Of a stretch of DNA of 64,000 bases, positions 11,350-22,130 are shown one piece after another; the stretch's first letter is position 1; each line of letters starts with the position of its first letter. The position numbers and the translations under genes are program-made. The stretch is taken from assembly GCA_963989385.1 (NCBI GenBank), contig OZ022503.1, positions 52,202,858 through 52,266,857 on the forward strand, read 5' to 3'. The notes beneath the pieces are model-generated. The model was not told the DNA's origin, did not search any database, and worked only from the letters and a program-made list of their open reading frames with translations. Origin of the DNA: Ctena decussata. Its lineage: Eukaryota > Mollusca > Bivalvia > Lucinida > Lucinidae.

Positions 11350-11660
11350 GCGCCCCTGCTGTTGCAAACGTCATGGAGCATATGGTGAAAAGTAGAAAAG
11401 TGATAATTGTTTTGAGCGTCAATTACTTCAATGGCATGAATGAATTTGAACTGGACCAAGCTACCGGCCTCCTACACGACCATGAACTTGAAGACATCAT
11501 TGTGATCAAACTGGGCGACATTCCTGCTCGGAAAGTTCCTAAACACCTGTACAGACAAATGAGGAAGGGGATGTTTATTGAATGGGAAGATGACGAGAAT
11601 GCTAAAGAAACATTCAGGGGGAAGTTAAGGGACAGACTTAATAAGGGGCCAGATGAGTAA
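11350..11660 (+). CDS. Toll-like receptor, terminal exon (rest of TIR domain)
   Basis: Acceptor TATTTCTAG at 11341-11349. Both borders are phase 1, so the frame joins GAG-CCA-G to GC-GCC and the TIR reads through without a shift. Visible are MVKSRKVIIVLSVNYF (central TIR strand), FELDQATGLLH, the DIIVIKLGDIP strand and a closing TFRGKLRDRL helix. The usual FW of TIR box 3 is not present, an Arg standing near that place. Stop TAA at 11658-11660. With the main exon the protein would be about 870 residues, normal for a TLR. Confidence 0.9.
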
Positions 11661-11835
11661 AACGCACGTGATATTGCTAATTGCTGTAGACATGACACTA
11701 GTAGCCAAACATTTTGTAATGTGACGGAATACAGAAAATTCTGTTCCAACAGACTATATCATTATGGTCAAAGTGAGCCTATGCTTACTTAAGAGCTTGC
11801 AGAACACAACATTTAATTCTAGTGTCATAGAGACA

Positions 11836-11841
11836 AATAAA
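11836..11841 (+). promoter_or_regulatory. Candidate polyadenylation signal of the Toll-like receptor
   Basis: AATAAA 176 bp after the stop codon, the first such hexamer downstream. Distance is plausible for a short 3' UTR. No transcript support is available. Confidence 0.4.
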
Positions 11842-14604
11842 TAGTAAAAAAAGAGAAAGAAATTAAGATGGTAAACAAACGCACCTTTGTGAGCTGGTAT
11901 TATAAAAATGACTGGGAAATCGAACTTATAAAGCACGGGCAGTATCGAAATCATTGGAAGCAGTCTGCCGTAGCTTTACCCTCTCGAAAGTTGAAATGGT
12001 CTTGGTTCGGTAAAAACGACTACAACCAATATGTCCAAACAAAATATTAAGTTACGTGTTACCCCGTTTTACATTCGTTATTATAGCCCCGTTGAAAAAG
12101 TGGGGCTTTACTGGATTTGCTCTGTCCGTAATTTTGTAATTCCGTAACTCCGTAACACTTTTTTGTGTCACAGTTTTCTCAAGAACTACTGAAGCTAGAA
12201 TTTTGAATCTTGGTATACGTATGGACAATGACTTGTTGTATTGTGGGATTGAAAATTGGGCTCATTGCTTGCATTCTTCCCTTTATTTATCCATGTTTCT
12301 GACTTTTTAAGAAATTTGTGTCACCGTTTTCTCAGGAACTGTGCAAGCTAGAATTTTCAAATTTGGTATACACATGGAGAATAAGTGATTGTATCGTTAG
12401 ATTGAGATTCAGGCTCATTGCTCTTATCTTTCCTTTTTCTATTCATTTTTCTTTCTTTCCCTATTTTACATATTAAAATTGAACATAAGGTTCTATTAAA
12501 TCTGGAATCTTGAAACTTTGTATACATATGGATAATGAATTGTTGTATTGTGGGAAGTGGGAAAGAAAATCAGACTCATTGCTGTTATTCCTCCCTTTAT
12601 TTGTCCACTTTTCTGTCTTTCCAAGATAAATTTGTATCACAGTTTCCTCAAGAAATGTGCAAGCTACAATCTTGAAACTTGATACATATATAGAGAATGA
12701 GTGATTGTTTTGTGGGATTGAGACTCAAGCTCATTCCGAATATTCTTCCATTTTTATCCATTTTGCTTTCTTTCCATATTTGGCCTCATTGAAAATCTGT
12801 GTCATAGTTTTCTCAGGAATTACTGAAGCTCGAATCTTGAAACTTTATATACATATGGACAATGAGTTGTTGTAATGTGGGATCGAGAATCAGGCTCATT
12901 GCTTTTATTCTTCCTTTTTTTTTTGTTCATTTTTCTGTCAGTTTTATCAAGAACTGTGCAAGATAAAATCTTGAAGTTTTGTACACACATGCAGAATAAG
13001 TGTTTGTATCATGAGATTGGGACTCAGGCTCATTGTTCTTATTCTTCCATTTCATCCATTTTTCTTTCTTTCCCTATTTTGCATGTTTACACTGAATTTT
13101 TTTGTCAGAGTTTTCCCAGAAACTTTTGAAGCTAGAATCTTCAAAGTTAAAAAAAAACATTTGGACAAAAAATCTCATCACTGATTGATCATAGGTCGTA
13201 TACGTGATTTATTTGTTTCCGATGATGTTTAATTGATGGGTTAGGAAACCTTCAGGCGGACCAAACAGCTACCTAATTGTTTCGAACCACTGCAGAAGCA
13301 GAGGGCGAGGTTTGGTACCAGTAAAACATGTTTAAGCCCTCCAGTTATCTTTTGCTGACCGTTCCAAGGCGGTACTTTTGTTGTGGTTGCTTGATGTTAC
13401 ATTGTGCTATGTCCGCTTGTCTCTGTTCTTTGGCGATTTGGTCACCTGTTTTGCTACCCAATCGGCCTTTTGTTTTGTAAGTTAAAAATGAAATAGATAA
13501 AAATAGATGTTGACGCTGGTTTTGATCAGCGTAGCTGAATGACCACCTGTTTGGGAAAGAGCTGCTAATTCGGTTTACCGTGCGTGTCTTTCGTGAGCTT
13601 GTGCCGGTTTTTCCGTGTGTGTGTGTGTGCTTCTTTCCCTATTGGTTTTAAGAGAGGGATGTGAGATTTAATTGTATTAATTATTAATCATTGCCTATCA
13701 TTTTAATTTGTTGTAATTTGGGATATTAATTCAGGGCTTATTGCTCTTATTCCTCCCTTTATCTGTCCATTTTTCAGTCTTTCCAAGGTTTAATTTGTAT
13801 CAGTTTCTCAGGAACTATGCAAGCTAGAATCTTCAAACTTGGTATACATAAGGAACATAAATATGTATCAGGGGATTGAGACTCAGACTCATTGCTTTTA
13901 TTCTGTCTCTGTTTATCCTTTTATTTATATAGATTTTCTGTCTTTTCTAGTAAATTTGTATCAGTTTTCTCAAAAACTGTTTAAGCAAGACACATCAATT
14001 TTGAGTTGTTGTAGTATGGGATAGACATGCAGGATTTATTCTAACTTGGTAGACATGTATAAGTAATTAGTTGGTGCGCTGTCTATGATTGAGAATGAGG
14101 GTTCTGGCTGCTCTTATTCTTCCTTCTACTCATTTTCTTAGGAACTACGAGGGGAGTTCAATAAGTTCGTAGAACTCGGTATTTTTCTATACAATTCAAG
14201 ATTTCTTTTTTTTTCATTTTTGTGCAGTGTAAACCTATGTCAGGTGAATGATAACAGCCGTTCAGTCAGTCAACATGTACATTTTTTGCTCTTACTTTTT
14301 GTTTGAAAACCTATACCCATAGGCAAAAATGGAAAGTCAAAATATTGAGTTCAGAGCAGTCATAAAGTTCCCCACTAAGGAGGGTGCAAACGCCTAAGAA
14401 ATCCATCGGCGCATGGCTGATGTGTATGGTGATAGTAGCCCAAAGTATTCCACAGTGGCAAAGTGGTCAGCAGAATTTAAACGTGGGCGAGACTCCTTAG
14501 AAGATGACCCAAGGCCAGGTTGCCCTGCTGATGTCATCAGCCAGGAGATGATCGACCGTTTTGAGACTTGTGCTAAACGATCCGGCGCCGAATCAAAGTT
14601 GCCG

Positions 14605-14945
14605 AACTTGCAACCAGTGCAGATTATAGTGCAGATTATATTTCATTTACATCCTTTGAGATCAGAGGATAGATTCAGAGTAATCTAAAATTTGAGATTG
14701 ATTTACACTATTATTCTAGATCATCCTCTTTTATATTATTTGGATCCTTTTGAAATTAATCAGTCTTTGAATCGACTGCCTTAATTAAAATCAAGTAATA
14801 TCAGTAAGCTTTTTTCTGGTTTCGTCACCAGATATTGTCAGGGTCACTGACGAGGCTTCATTAGCCGAAACTACGTAGTCAGGCTCATGTTCCTATTTCT
14901 GTTTGTATTCTCTGCTCTTGAAGAAACTTTTAAGATTTTAATTTT
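14605..14945 (+). mobile_element. Hammerhead-bearing retroelement fragment (copy 1) inside mariner
   Basis: About 340 bp interrupt the mariner transposase between its DNA-binding region and ECGISYG. The segment from about 14735 to 14945 matches 19175-19394 and, inverted, 41447-41600. Shared features are AATCAGTCTTTGAA, the hammerhead core, CTCTGCTCTTGAAG and a TTTAAGATTTTAATTT end. Size and ribozyme suggest a Penelope-like terminal fragment or a retrozyme. No protein is encoded. Confidence 0.65.
14841..14886 (+). ncRNA. Hammerhead ribozyme motif, type I (copy 1)
   Basis: Core in order: stem I strand GGGTCA, CTGACGA, stem II GGC-TTCATTA-GCC, GAAA, stem III ACTAC-GTAGT (palindromic, so little or no loop), cleavage triplet GTC at 14878-14880, and stem I return AGGCTC. 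All invariant core bases are present. One stem I pair (A-A next to the core) is lost and one is G-U. A short stem III suggests cleavage works best as a dimer. Confidence 0.75.
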
Positions 14946-15581
14946 GCTTCAGAATGTGGTATTTCTTATGGACGCGTTTACACTATAATCCATGAACATT
15001 TAGGCATGTCAAAAATGTCCGCCAGGTGGGTACCCAGAAACCTGAACATGCAAGATCGTCACCAAAGGGTGGAGTCCAGAGTTGCACAAGCGGCTATTCG
15101 TGAGTGCAAGTTCGAGCAGTTAAATCACCCGCCATACAGTCCCGACCTGGCCCCAAGTGATTATTATCTGTTTCGAAATTTGAAGTCCCACTTGCGTGGA
15201 ACGAGATTTCGGTACGATGATGAGCTCAAGGCTGCTACAGAGGCTTGGTTTGGGGACCAAACAGATGACTTTTATTTCAAAGGCATAGGCTGCTTAACAG
15301 AAAAGTGGGCCAAATGCATTGAAGTAAAGAGGGATTATATTGAAAAGTAATGTTGAAACCATCTTCCAATCTGTGAGTTAAACCCCGAGTTCTACAAACT
15401 TATTGAACTCCCCTCGTAACTGTCTATTGACTTAGCCATGTGGATTCAATATTGATCTTTTAACAATCATGACAGTGCATTATTAAAGCAGTATAGCGGG
15501 GCTTTAGTCAAATTCTCTGACAGTTCTAGTTTTGTGTGGACACAACCCGGAATCGTATTAATTCTGTACCTAAAGTCATAA

Positions 15582-15829
15582 CTGAGCCGCGACACGAGAA
15601 ATCCAAAAACTTGGCTATGCTCCTAGCGCAGACTCAGATCAGCATGGGCATCCACCCAGTCCGATCAGACTCTTCCCTAAGCGCTTAAAAGGTAGCTAAG
15701 GGTTTAAGCCACCTCCATGCGGGCAGCGAAGACTCTGATCAGACTGGGCGGATGCCCAGACTGATCTGAATCTGACTCTGCGCTGGGCGCACAACCTTTT
15801 TTTTTTGGTTTTCTGGTGTCGAGATTCAG
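15582..15829. repeat. Inverted-repeat MITE (family B, copy 1)
   Basis: Ends TGAGCCGCGACACGAGAAA and its diverged inverse (GTGTCGAGATTCA). The body has inverted segments such as GACTGGGCGGATGCCCAG. The same family is at 42867-43226 and 44611-44853. No coding capacity. Confidence 0.85.
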
Positions 15830-16440
15830 TTAATAGCACTTCCAATTCAGTCTTCTATCTAAGAAGAGAGTAATTGACTGATAGTATGAAACTATTGAGT
15901 ATACATTATGTTTATATTGTTTTCATGTATTCTGTAAATAAAGAAACCTTTAAGAAATAATTAAAATTGTTATGTGTAGATGGGTTTTTATCCGGAACAA
16001 TATTGTTCCAGGACTGTCAAAAATGAATTACAACTTCAGTAAGATTGATGTTAAGCATCAACAGGCCGGGAAACTCTGTCGTATTTTTCAACTCCCACTG
16101 AGGAAGAAAAAAGAGTTTATAGCGCTTATCTAAGCCCCATGTCAGAGGTATCTGCTTTAGCATGCCTCTGGTTTCATTCTTGATGCTTAATTTGAAACCG
16201 CACCAAACGACATAATGGTCGACCGACACGTCATAGATAGAAAGATAGATAGATAGATAGCACATTTATCTTCTATTTGTAACACCAATAGTAAATCGAT
16301 TACTAATATTCGAGTACGTAACACACGAAATGCCGAGCAATTTACTAATTGGGACGTCTACGGGAAAATATACCATTTACTATTACTATTTTTATTGTTT
16401 AAGAAATAGCTTTTCCTTACCCGTGAACTATTTCTGATTA
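15830..16440. other. Intergenic, no gene seen
   Basis: AT-rich sequence with a short GATA microsatellite at 16239-16260. No exon-like signal was found. Confidence 0.5.
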
Positions 16441-16476
16441 ACACCACGGTGGTAACACCAATTTCTTTACCTATGC

Positions 16477-16651
16477 TGTCGACCGAGCCACTCAATTACC
16501 ATACGTGCAAATGTGGCTGTCGACCGAGACAATCAGCAGCATCTGCTCGGTCGACAACAACTGACAATAGTATCATTTACCTTTACTGGTATTGCTTACG
16601 GCCGATACTCGGTCGACAACCTGTTTTGTATAGTACCGGATCGGTCGACAG
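16477..16651. repeat. Cluster of five TCGGTCGACA motifs
   Basis: The 10-mer occurs as TGTCGACCGA at 16477 and 16517, and as TCGGTCGACA near 16547, 16609 and 16641, so two copies face one way and three the other. The motif is GC-rich in an AT-rich setting. It lies between GGTAACACCAATTT (16451) and AAATTGGTATTATCC (16663), themselves an imperfect inverted pair, so it may be the inside of a small transposon. Confidence 0.7.
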
Positions 16652-16669
16652 CACAGCGAGGCAAATTGG

Positions 16670-16795
16670 TATTATCCCCGTGAACACATGCTGTTGTAGG
16701 GCAGATCTCGAAATATTAATTCACGACGGCGAAGCCGAAGCCGTCGTGAATTAATATTCGTATCTTCGCGACAACACGTGTTAATCAGCGATAAT
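16670..16795. repeat. Imperfect palindrome of about 120 bp
   Basis: The core arms ATATTAATTCACGACGGC and its inverse surround GAAGCCGAA (centre near 16733). Outer similarity extends through ACACATGCTGTTGT and ACAACACGTGTT to TTATC/GATAA. Confidence 0.8.
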
Positions 16796-16844
16796 TTATC
16801 GGTAAAGAAAACATATTTCGCTTCTGACATTATGTAGAATGAAA

Positions 16845-17460
16845 TTGCAAGGTATGGCATGTAAAACGTTGCATTATTCGATATTTTCATATTTGTATTT
16901 GATTTTCTTTCATTTTTATTGTATACTTTCATATTTGTATTCAATCTCTGTTTATTTCTATTGTATATTGTTGTTTCAATTCTATAATCGATCGTTTGTA
17001 TTCAATATCAGTACATTTCTATTGCATAACTTTATTCGATTATTAATATTTAATAATTAATGGTTTGTATGCTAGATCGTTTCATTACTATTCATTGACT
17101 TTCGTTTATATTCCATGTTTTTCATTTATATTCTATATTACTATATTTGTATTGTTTAATTGTAATTTGCATATAATATTTTCATATTTGTATTAAACTT
17201 TTTTTTCATTTCTGTCCTGTATTGTATATTCATTTGTATCCTATAGTTCGATATTTACATTCTGTACTTAGTGATTCATATTAGATATGTTCGTATTTGC
17301 TTTCAATCTTATTTGATTTCTATTCTTTACTGTTTCATTTCTAATATATATTTTTTATTTATATTCTTTTTTTCTAGATTGAATTGTATTTAGTAACTAT
17401 TGTTTCTTTTTGATGTTTTCCGTTTATATGTGTAAATTGCTTTATTTATACTCTAAACTC
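16845..17460 (+). repeat. AT-rich tandem repeat and left arm of a large inverted repeat
   Basis: Loose repetition of TTCATATTTGTATTCAAT and TTTATTTCTATTGTAT through about 600 bp. The first part (GTTGCATTATTCGATATT onward) is repeated in reverse at 18620-18832, so the LINE fragment between is flanked by inverted arms. Confidence 0.7.
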
Positions 17461-17654
17461 GTTCCCTGCACTCTGAGAGGGTAGGTAAAACAGGAACACA
17501 AGAGAGGCTTGCTGGGCAACAGGGCAACTGTAAAAGCCATTACTTGAACTGAAATCATGTGCCGTTTGGGATATTACAGTCAGTTCTAGGCAAAGTAATT
17601 GTTCAGCTAACAGCTGTTTCGTTTAAGATAGTGTTTGACCATTTTTCTTGAGAT

Positions 17655-18612
17655 TCTTTTAATTGTGGTTCGCACCATTGAGCAGCTCTACACAAGGCAT
17701 CAAGTGTAGTCTTGGTGAATGGCAGCACGGGAGAATGGCTCAGACCAACGGTTTAATTAACGCAATGATGTCTTCTGTCACCCACCCTCTTCAACATTTT
17801 TCTTGAACGCATCATGTCTGATGCTCTGGAAGAACATGACGGGAAGGTTAGCATAGGCGGCAGAAACATTACCATTCTGCGGTTTGCCGATGATACCGAC
17901 GCTCTAGCCGAGGAAGAGCGAGAACTAGACGTCCTAGTTGACAGTCTCGACCAAACCTGCACAAGGTATAAGATGGAGATCAGTGCTAAGAAGATCAAGC
18001 TAATGACAACCAGTGCCAATGGCATCCATAGCGAAATCAAGGTTTAAGGACACAAGCTTGCAACAGTTACAAGCTTCAAGTTTCATGGAGCAATTGTCTC
18101 AGATGATGGATCTAAACAGGAGCTTCTCTCAAGGATTGTACAAGCCAAAGCTGGAGCCAGTTTGGAGAGATAACAAAATATCTCATGGATCAAAGGTGAA
18201 ACTTATGCGCTCCCTTGTCATTTCCATTTTTCTGTATGCTTGTGAATCATGGACCTTGACAGCAGAGTTAGAGAAAAGAACTCAGGCATTTGAGATGAGA
18301 TGCTACCGAACAGTTCGTACAAGGACCATATAACCAATGAGGAGGTTCGCAGAAAGATTCAAGCAGTCATTGGAGAATATGATTAACTCCTGGTCCTGGT
18401 CCTGGTCAAGAAACGGTGGTTTGGCCATGTCTCAAGGTTTTCTGGTTTAGTAAAGACAATTCTACAGGGCACAGTAAAATGAAAAAGAAGAAGAGATAGA
18501 AAGAAGAAGAAGTGGGAAGATTTTATAGAAGAGTGGACAGGGATGGACTTTGCCAGCTATACTAGGGCAGCTGAAAACAGAACAAGGTGGAAAGGGATTG
18601 TTTCGAAGTTTC
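17655..18612 (+). mobile_element. LINE reverse-transcriptase fragment (copy 2)
   Basis: Readable in shifting frames: VRTIEQLYT, LLSPTLFNIFLERIMSDALE, the catalytic RFADDTDALAEEE (17880-17920), TCTRYKMEISAKK, then VKLMRSLVISIFLYACESWT and, near the end, EEWTGMDFAS and a WKGIV tail. Several frameshifts. Same family as 530-2515, 30290-31400 and the 3' tails at 29395, 45555 and 47150. Confidence 0.85.
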
Positions 18613-18619
18613 GAAGGTA

Positions 18620-18832
18620 TGTATAAAACAAAACTAATACAATAGAAATGAACAGATATTGAATACATATGATCGATTACATGTACATAATTGACACAAA
18701 AAATATACAATAGAAATGAACAGAGATTGAATACAAGTATAAAAATATACAATACAAATGAACGAAAATCAAATACAAATATCGAATAATGCAAGGTTTG
18801 ACATGCCGTAGCAAGGATACTGTGACGTTTTC
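18620..18832 (-). repeat. Right arm of the inverted repeat around LINE copy 2
   Basis: Reverse complement of the start of the 16845-17460 block, including AATATCGAATAATGCAAG and the ATACAATAGAAATGAACAGA segments. It places the LINE in the centre of a foldback structure. Confidence 0.75.
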
Positions 18833-19129
18833 AAAAGGACTATCTTCAGGCAAGCATCGCCAGAAGTTAATGTTTACATCCGACGTCATGAAGGTGCGTT
18901 TGCACACTGTGATGTAAGCATTGTGGTTTATCAGAAAATTTTCACACGACGCCGCTTCCTTCAGCTCAGTGGGGGAAACGTTAACGTCATGTTGGGATAT
19001 TTGTTTACTCTAGCGAAACATGGATGAGTACAAATCTATTAACCAGCTTAAAAAGTCGCCGGGCTCCTGCCCGATGTAAAATAGACCTGAATTGTGACAG
19101 GTGATCTTCATTTTACACTATGCATTTTC

Positions 19130-19394
19130 AGTGGATCAGAATGCGCGGAAGTGCAGACTGCGCCGAGACTTCACTTTTAATCATTTGGACCATCTTTCAT
19201 ACTAATCAGTCTTTGAAACGACTGCCTTATAAAAAGTAAAAAAAAAATACAGTATGCTTTTCTCTGGCTTTCGTCGCCAGATATTTTCAGGGTCACTGAT
19301 GCGACTTGAATAGCCGAAACTTCAAAGTATGGCCCATGTTCCTTCTTTGAGTGTGTTCTCTGCTCTTAAAGGAGCTCTTTAAGATTTTAATTTG
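19130..19394 (+). mobile_element. Hammerhead-bearing retroelement fragment (copy 2)
   Basis: Aligns with 14735-14945: AATCAGTCTTTGAAACGACT, the ribozyme region, GGCCCATGTTCCTTCTTTGA and the TTTAAGATTTTAATTT end. The 5' limit is approximate. Confidence 0.6.
19290..19335 (+). ncRNA. Decayed hammerhead ribozyme (copy 2)
   Basis: Stem I (GGGTCA with TGGCCC) is intact, but the core reads CTGATGC in place of CTGANGA and stem II is broken (GAC against GCC). The cleavage triplet is GTA. Probably inactive. Confidence 0.55.
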
Positions 19395-19494
19395 CTGTTT
19401 GCATACAGTACACCAGAAGTTTCATTCTCGTATGTAGTGGTTTAAGTATCCAAAAATTCTTAGTATTGGAACAGGTAAGTCCATAAAACTTTCT

Positions 19495-19692
19495 TCATGC
19501 TCAACTCAGCTGAGCATGAAATTTTAGCTGCTAATAAATAGCAAATTATTGATAAGTACAGTTGTTTTCTTGCTCAGTTTAGCTGAGTATGAAATTTTTT
19601 TCTGCTTATGAATATGAAAATGACAACATTAGTTGGCATTTTCATATTTATCAGCAGAGAAAATTTCATGCTCAGCTGAGTTGAGCACGAAA
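19495..19692. repeat. Inverted repeat with CTCAGCTGAG palindromes
   Basis: ATGCTCAACTCAGCTGAGCA at 19498 is answered by CTCAGCTGAGTTGAGCACG near 19670, with a third related segment near 19575. Inner parts carry ATTTTCATATTTATCAGCAG. MITE-like; family not identified. Confidence 0.7.
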
Positions 19693-19746
19693 ATCTTTTT
19701 ATAACATCGGGGCCTGGTTAGACTGCTGCTAGAGAATCAGTCTGAT

Positions 19747-19902
19747 CAGGGTTTGAGGTTATAAAACTTGAGAATAATTTCAAACTCAAAAATAAAGCAC
19801 ACTGATTGGCTGCTTCCGAGCATGTGCTCGGAAGCAGACAATCAGTGTGCTTTATTTTGAATTTGAGAATGTACTAAAGTTTCATAACCTCAAGGCCAGG
19901 AT
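19747..19902. repeat. Palindromic MITE, 150 bp (family C, copy 1)
   Basis: Near-perfect palindrome. The centre is TTCCGAGCATGTGCTCGGAA, then GATTGGCTGC and AAAGCACACTGATTG on both arms, with GAGGTTATAAAACTTGAG at the ends. Further copies at 41701-41858 and 49252-49397. Confidence 0.9.
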
Positions 19903-19959
19903 ATCCATTTTTGCATTCCAGCTGTATCTTCTGGACGCATTAATGCACTGTAAGAGATA

Positions 19960-21275
19960 CTGCACAAATTTGGCGCAAAAAATTAATAAGACTATTTTTG
20001 TAAGCTATACACATGGTTACATGGGAACAAAATAACACACGTGGCAATCAATAGACTATTCAATTGACAAGTACAAGCAATATAGTTCCTACTGTTGACT
20101 GTAAATAAGTAAAAAAAAAATGAAAATAGAAACGGCCACCTTTTGTTAAGTTAATGTACATTGTCTACAACCTATCTACATTAAGGTTACAGGTCGGCAC
20201 AATCACGCACATGATGATTATGTACATAATGTTCTTCTCCATGACCTCGAAATATGTGATTACACTGCGTACACTGCTTACAAAGTGAAAACAGACGAGG
20301 ACATGTGCTGAAAAGACTATATACATCTTATACACCCTATCTATATAAGGGTACAAAGTGGCACACGCCTTACTTGATGTCTTCTGCCACTATCTTTAAT
20401 TATGCATTTCAGGAAACCTGGGTACACTGCTGTAACCTTTATGTAGATAGCTTGTAGACAATGAACATAGACTTTACAAAAGGTGGTCATTTCTATTTTC
20501 ACTTGTAAGCAATGTACGCAGTGTACCCAGGTTCTCTGAGATGCACAATATAAAATATTAGCAGAAGACATCAAGTAAGGTGTGTGCCACTTTGCACCCT
20601 TATGTAGATAGGCTGTATAATATGTGTATAGCCTTTTCAAAACATGCCCTCTTCAATTTTCACTTTGTACGCAGTGTACGCAGTGTATGCAGATATTTTG
20701 ACGTATTGGATAAGAATATTATCTATAATCACCAAGTATGTGATTGTGCCGACCTGTAACCTTTATGTAGATGTGTTGTAGACAATGTACAGAGACATTA
20801 CAAAAGGTGGCCGATTCTATTTTCACTTGTATTCATGTACTCAGTGTGCGCCAGTTTTCTAAGATGCACAATGTAAAATATTAGCAGAAGGCATCAAGTA
20901 AGGCGTGTGCCACTTTGTACCCTTTTGTTGATAGGCTGTATGATATGTATATAGCCTTTTCAAAACATGCCCTCTTCTATTTTGCACTTTGTAGGCATTG
21001 TATGCAGTGTAATCACATATTTCCAGGTATGTTTTCTGAGATGCACAATAATAAATATTAGGCATCAAATATGGCGTGTGCCAATTCGTTTATATGTAAC
21101 AGTTATGTATATAGGATGTAGATATATTTATAAGTCAGCTGTACGAACTATATTGCCTGTACTAGTTTACTGAATAGTCTATTGATTGGCACGTGTGTTA
21201 TTTTGTACCTATGTAACCAAATGTTTATAGCTTACATAAATAGTCTTGTTAATTTTTTGCGCCAAATTCGTGCAG
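19960..21275. mobile_element. TA-flanked 1.3 kb inverted-repeat element, non-autonomous
   Basis: Termini CTGCACAAATTTGGCGC and their inverse, with TA on both sides (19958-19959, 21276-21277). The terminal inverted repeats extend about 150 bp (GTAAGCTATA, ACAAAATAACACACGTG, CAATCAATAGACTATTCA). The inside has several nested inverted and direct copies of CTTTATGTAGAT and GTGTGCCACTTT. No transposase. Its right end is 69 bp from the stop codon of the exon at 21344-21458. Confidence 0.8.
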
Positions 21276-21343
21276 TAAATGGTATAATTCCTCGGTCTAT
21301 ATAAATAATTTTCACATGTAGTAACCCAAACTATCACATTATA

Positions 21344-21458
21344 TCAGTGGCTTTCATCACGAGAAGGTTTGAGGTATAAATCCCTCTTCTGTGCCATGGC
21401 CGCCTCGAGCCGTTTCTGTCTTTCTTCGTTCTTGCTTCTTTTAAACTCAGCAAAGTCA
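21344..21458 (-). CDS. Terminal exon of second membrane-protein cassette (locus 3)
   Basis: Acceptor TTTTCAG (minus strand) at 21459-21465. Phase 2 start: AG from the previous exon plus T gives Ser. Then DFAEFKRSKNEERQKRLEAA, MAQKRDLYLKP, SRDESH and a TGA stop at 21344-21346. It is a charged cytoplasmic end, helical in character. The phase matches the donor of 32276-32392, which implies a 10.8 kb intron filled with transposons. No AATAAA was seen before the TA-flanked element that starts 69 bp downstream. Confidence 0.7.
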
Positions 21459-21579
21459 CTGAAAATTCACAATGCGGTAAATGTTCTAAAATTTGAATAC
21501 CATTGTCTCTTGCCAAAATGCCTAGACAAACAGTGTAGACCCAATTCAGGCTGCCCTTTTCCTCTAATTCCCTTTTTTG

Positions 21580-22005
21580 TGATATCAATAATTAAAATTT
21601 GTGATTTCCAAGATATAATTAGTGATATTACAAAATATATGCTATTCAGTGCTATTATTTAGTCGGATTAGTCATATCACAAAAAAGAATAAATGGCATC
21701 ACACAATCTATTTTGCGATATTACTAAATCACAGCTATTTCGTGATATCACTAAAATCGAAATACTGATATCACAAAATCATAACCACTTTTGGATATCA
21801 CGAAATCTATTCAGTAATATCGTTAAATCTGATATCACAAATTTCCTTCTATGATATCACTTATTCATTCTTATTTAGTGATATCACTAATTCGATATTG
21901 TGATATCATAAAATCGATTTTGTGATATCACTAAATCGATTTAGTGATGTCACTAAATCGATTTAGTTATATCACATAATAATTAGAGATATCACATATA
22001 ATTTA
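21580..22005. repeat. Array of short palindromes (GTGATATCAC alternating with AAATCGATTT)
   Basis: About 420 bp in which the palindrome GTGATATCAC and variants (GTGATATTAC, TGATATCACA) recur every 20-40 bp, often with TAAATCGATTTA between. The clearest run is 21870-21985. Each unit and the array as a whole can pair with itself. Confidence 0.9.
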
Positions 22006-22130
22006 ATTCTACCGGAGACGGAGCTTCTCTCAGACGTGTGCCAGACTTACTAGACAAAAGGAGAATAAGTTGGATGGTACGTTACGCGCTTTTTCTTATT
22101 CTATTTGATACAAGACGTTTACTTACAATA

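Larger units (their letters stand above)
14148..15416 (+). mobile_element. Mariner DNA transposon, deleted and interrupted
   Basis: Terminal inverted repeats of about 32 bp start CGAGGGGAGTTCAATAAGTT and are flanked by TA (14146-14147, 15417-15418). The transposase starts at 14329 (MESQNIEFRAVIKF), has an in-frame TAA near 14395, then the DNA-binding region (KYSTVAKWSAEFKRG) to about 14600. After an inserted hammerhead-bearing element, coding resumes at 14947 (ECGISYGRVY), and the C-terminal catalytic motif (YSPDLAPSDYYLF) is intact. The middle with the first two catalytic Asp residues is gone. Non-functional. Confidence 0.9.
12083..15510. repeat. Satellite block of about 150-165 bp units, interrupted by later insertions
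   Basis: Units carry TTTTCTCAGGAACTGTGCAAG, then TTGGTATACATATGGACAAT, TTGTGGGATTGAGACTCAGG and CTCATTGCTCTTATTCTTCC. Starts are near 12168, 12320, 12480, 12630, 12800, 12935, 13105, 13795 and 13955, about nine diverged copies. Non-repeat sequence at 13160-13670 and a mariner at 14148 interrupt it. The outer edges TATAGCCCCG (12086) and AGCGGGGCT (15497) look like inverted ends, so the array may be the body of one element. Length and ends are approximate. Confidence 0.75.

Noticed and set aside
12875..14024. Hydrophobic open frames
   Set aside because: They lie in T-rich satellite units and carry no conserved pattern or splice context.
16839..17060. Tyr/Phe-rich open frame, and its mirror at 18462-18907
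   Set aside because: Both are translations of the same AT-rich inverted repeat.
18677..18907. Frame with CKRTFMTSDVNINFWRCLP, Cys-containing, resembling a domain start
   Set aside because: No supporting continuation or splice context, and the rest is inverted-repeat sequence.
21580..22005. CRISPR-like array
   Set aside because: Repeats are palindromes of uneven spacing without unique spacers, in an animal genome.
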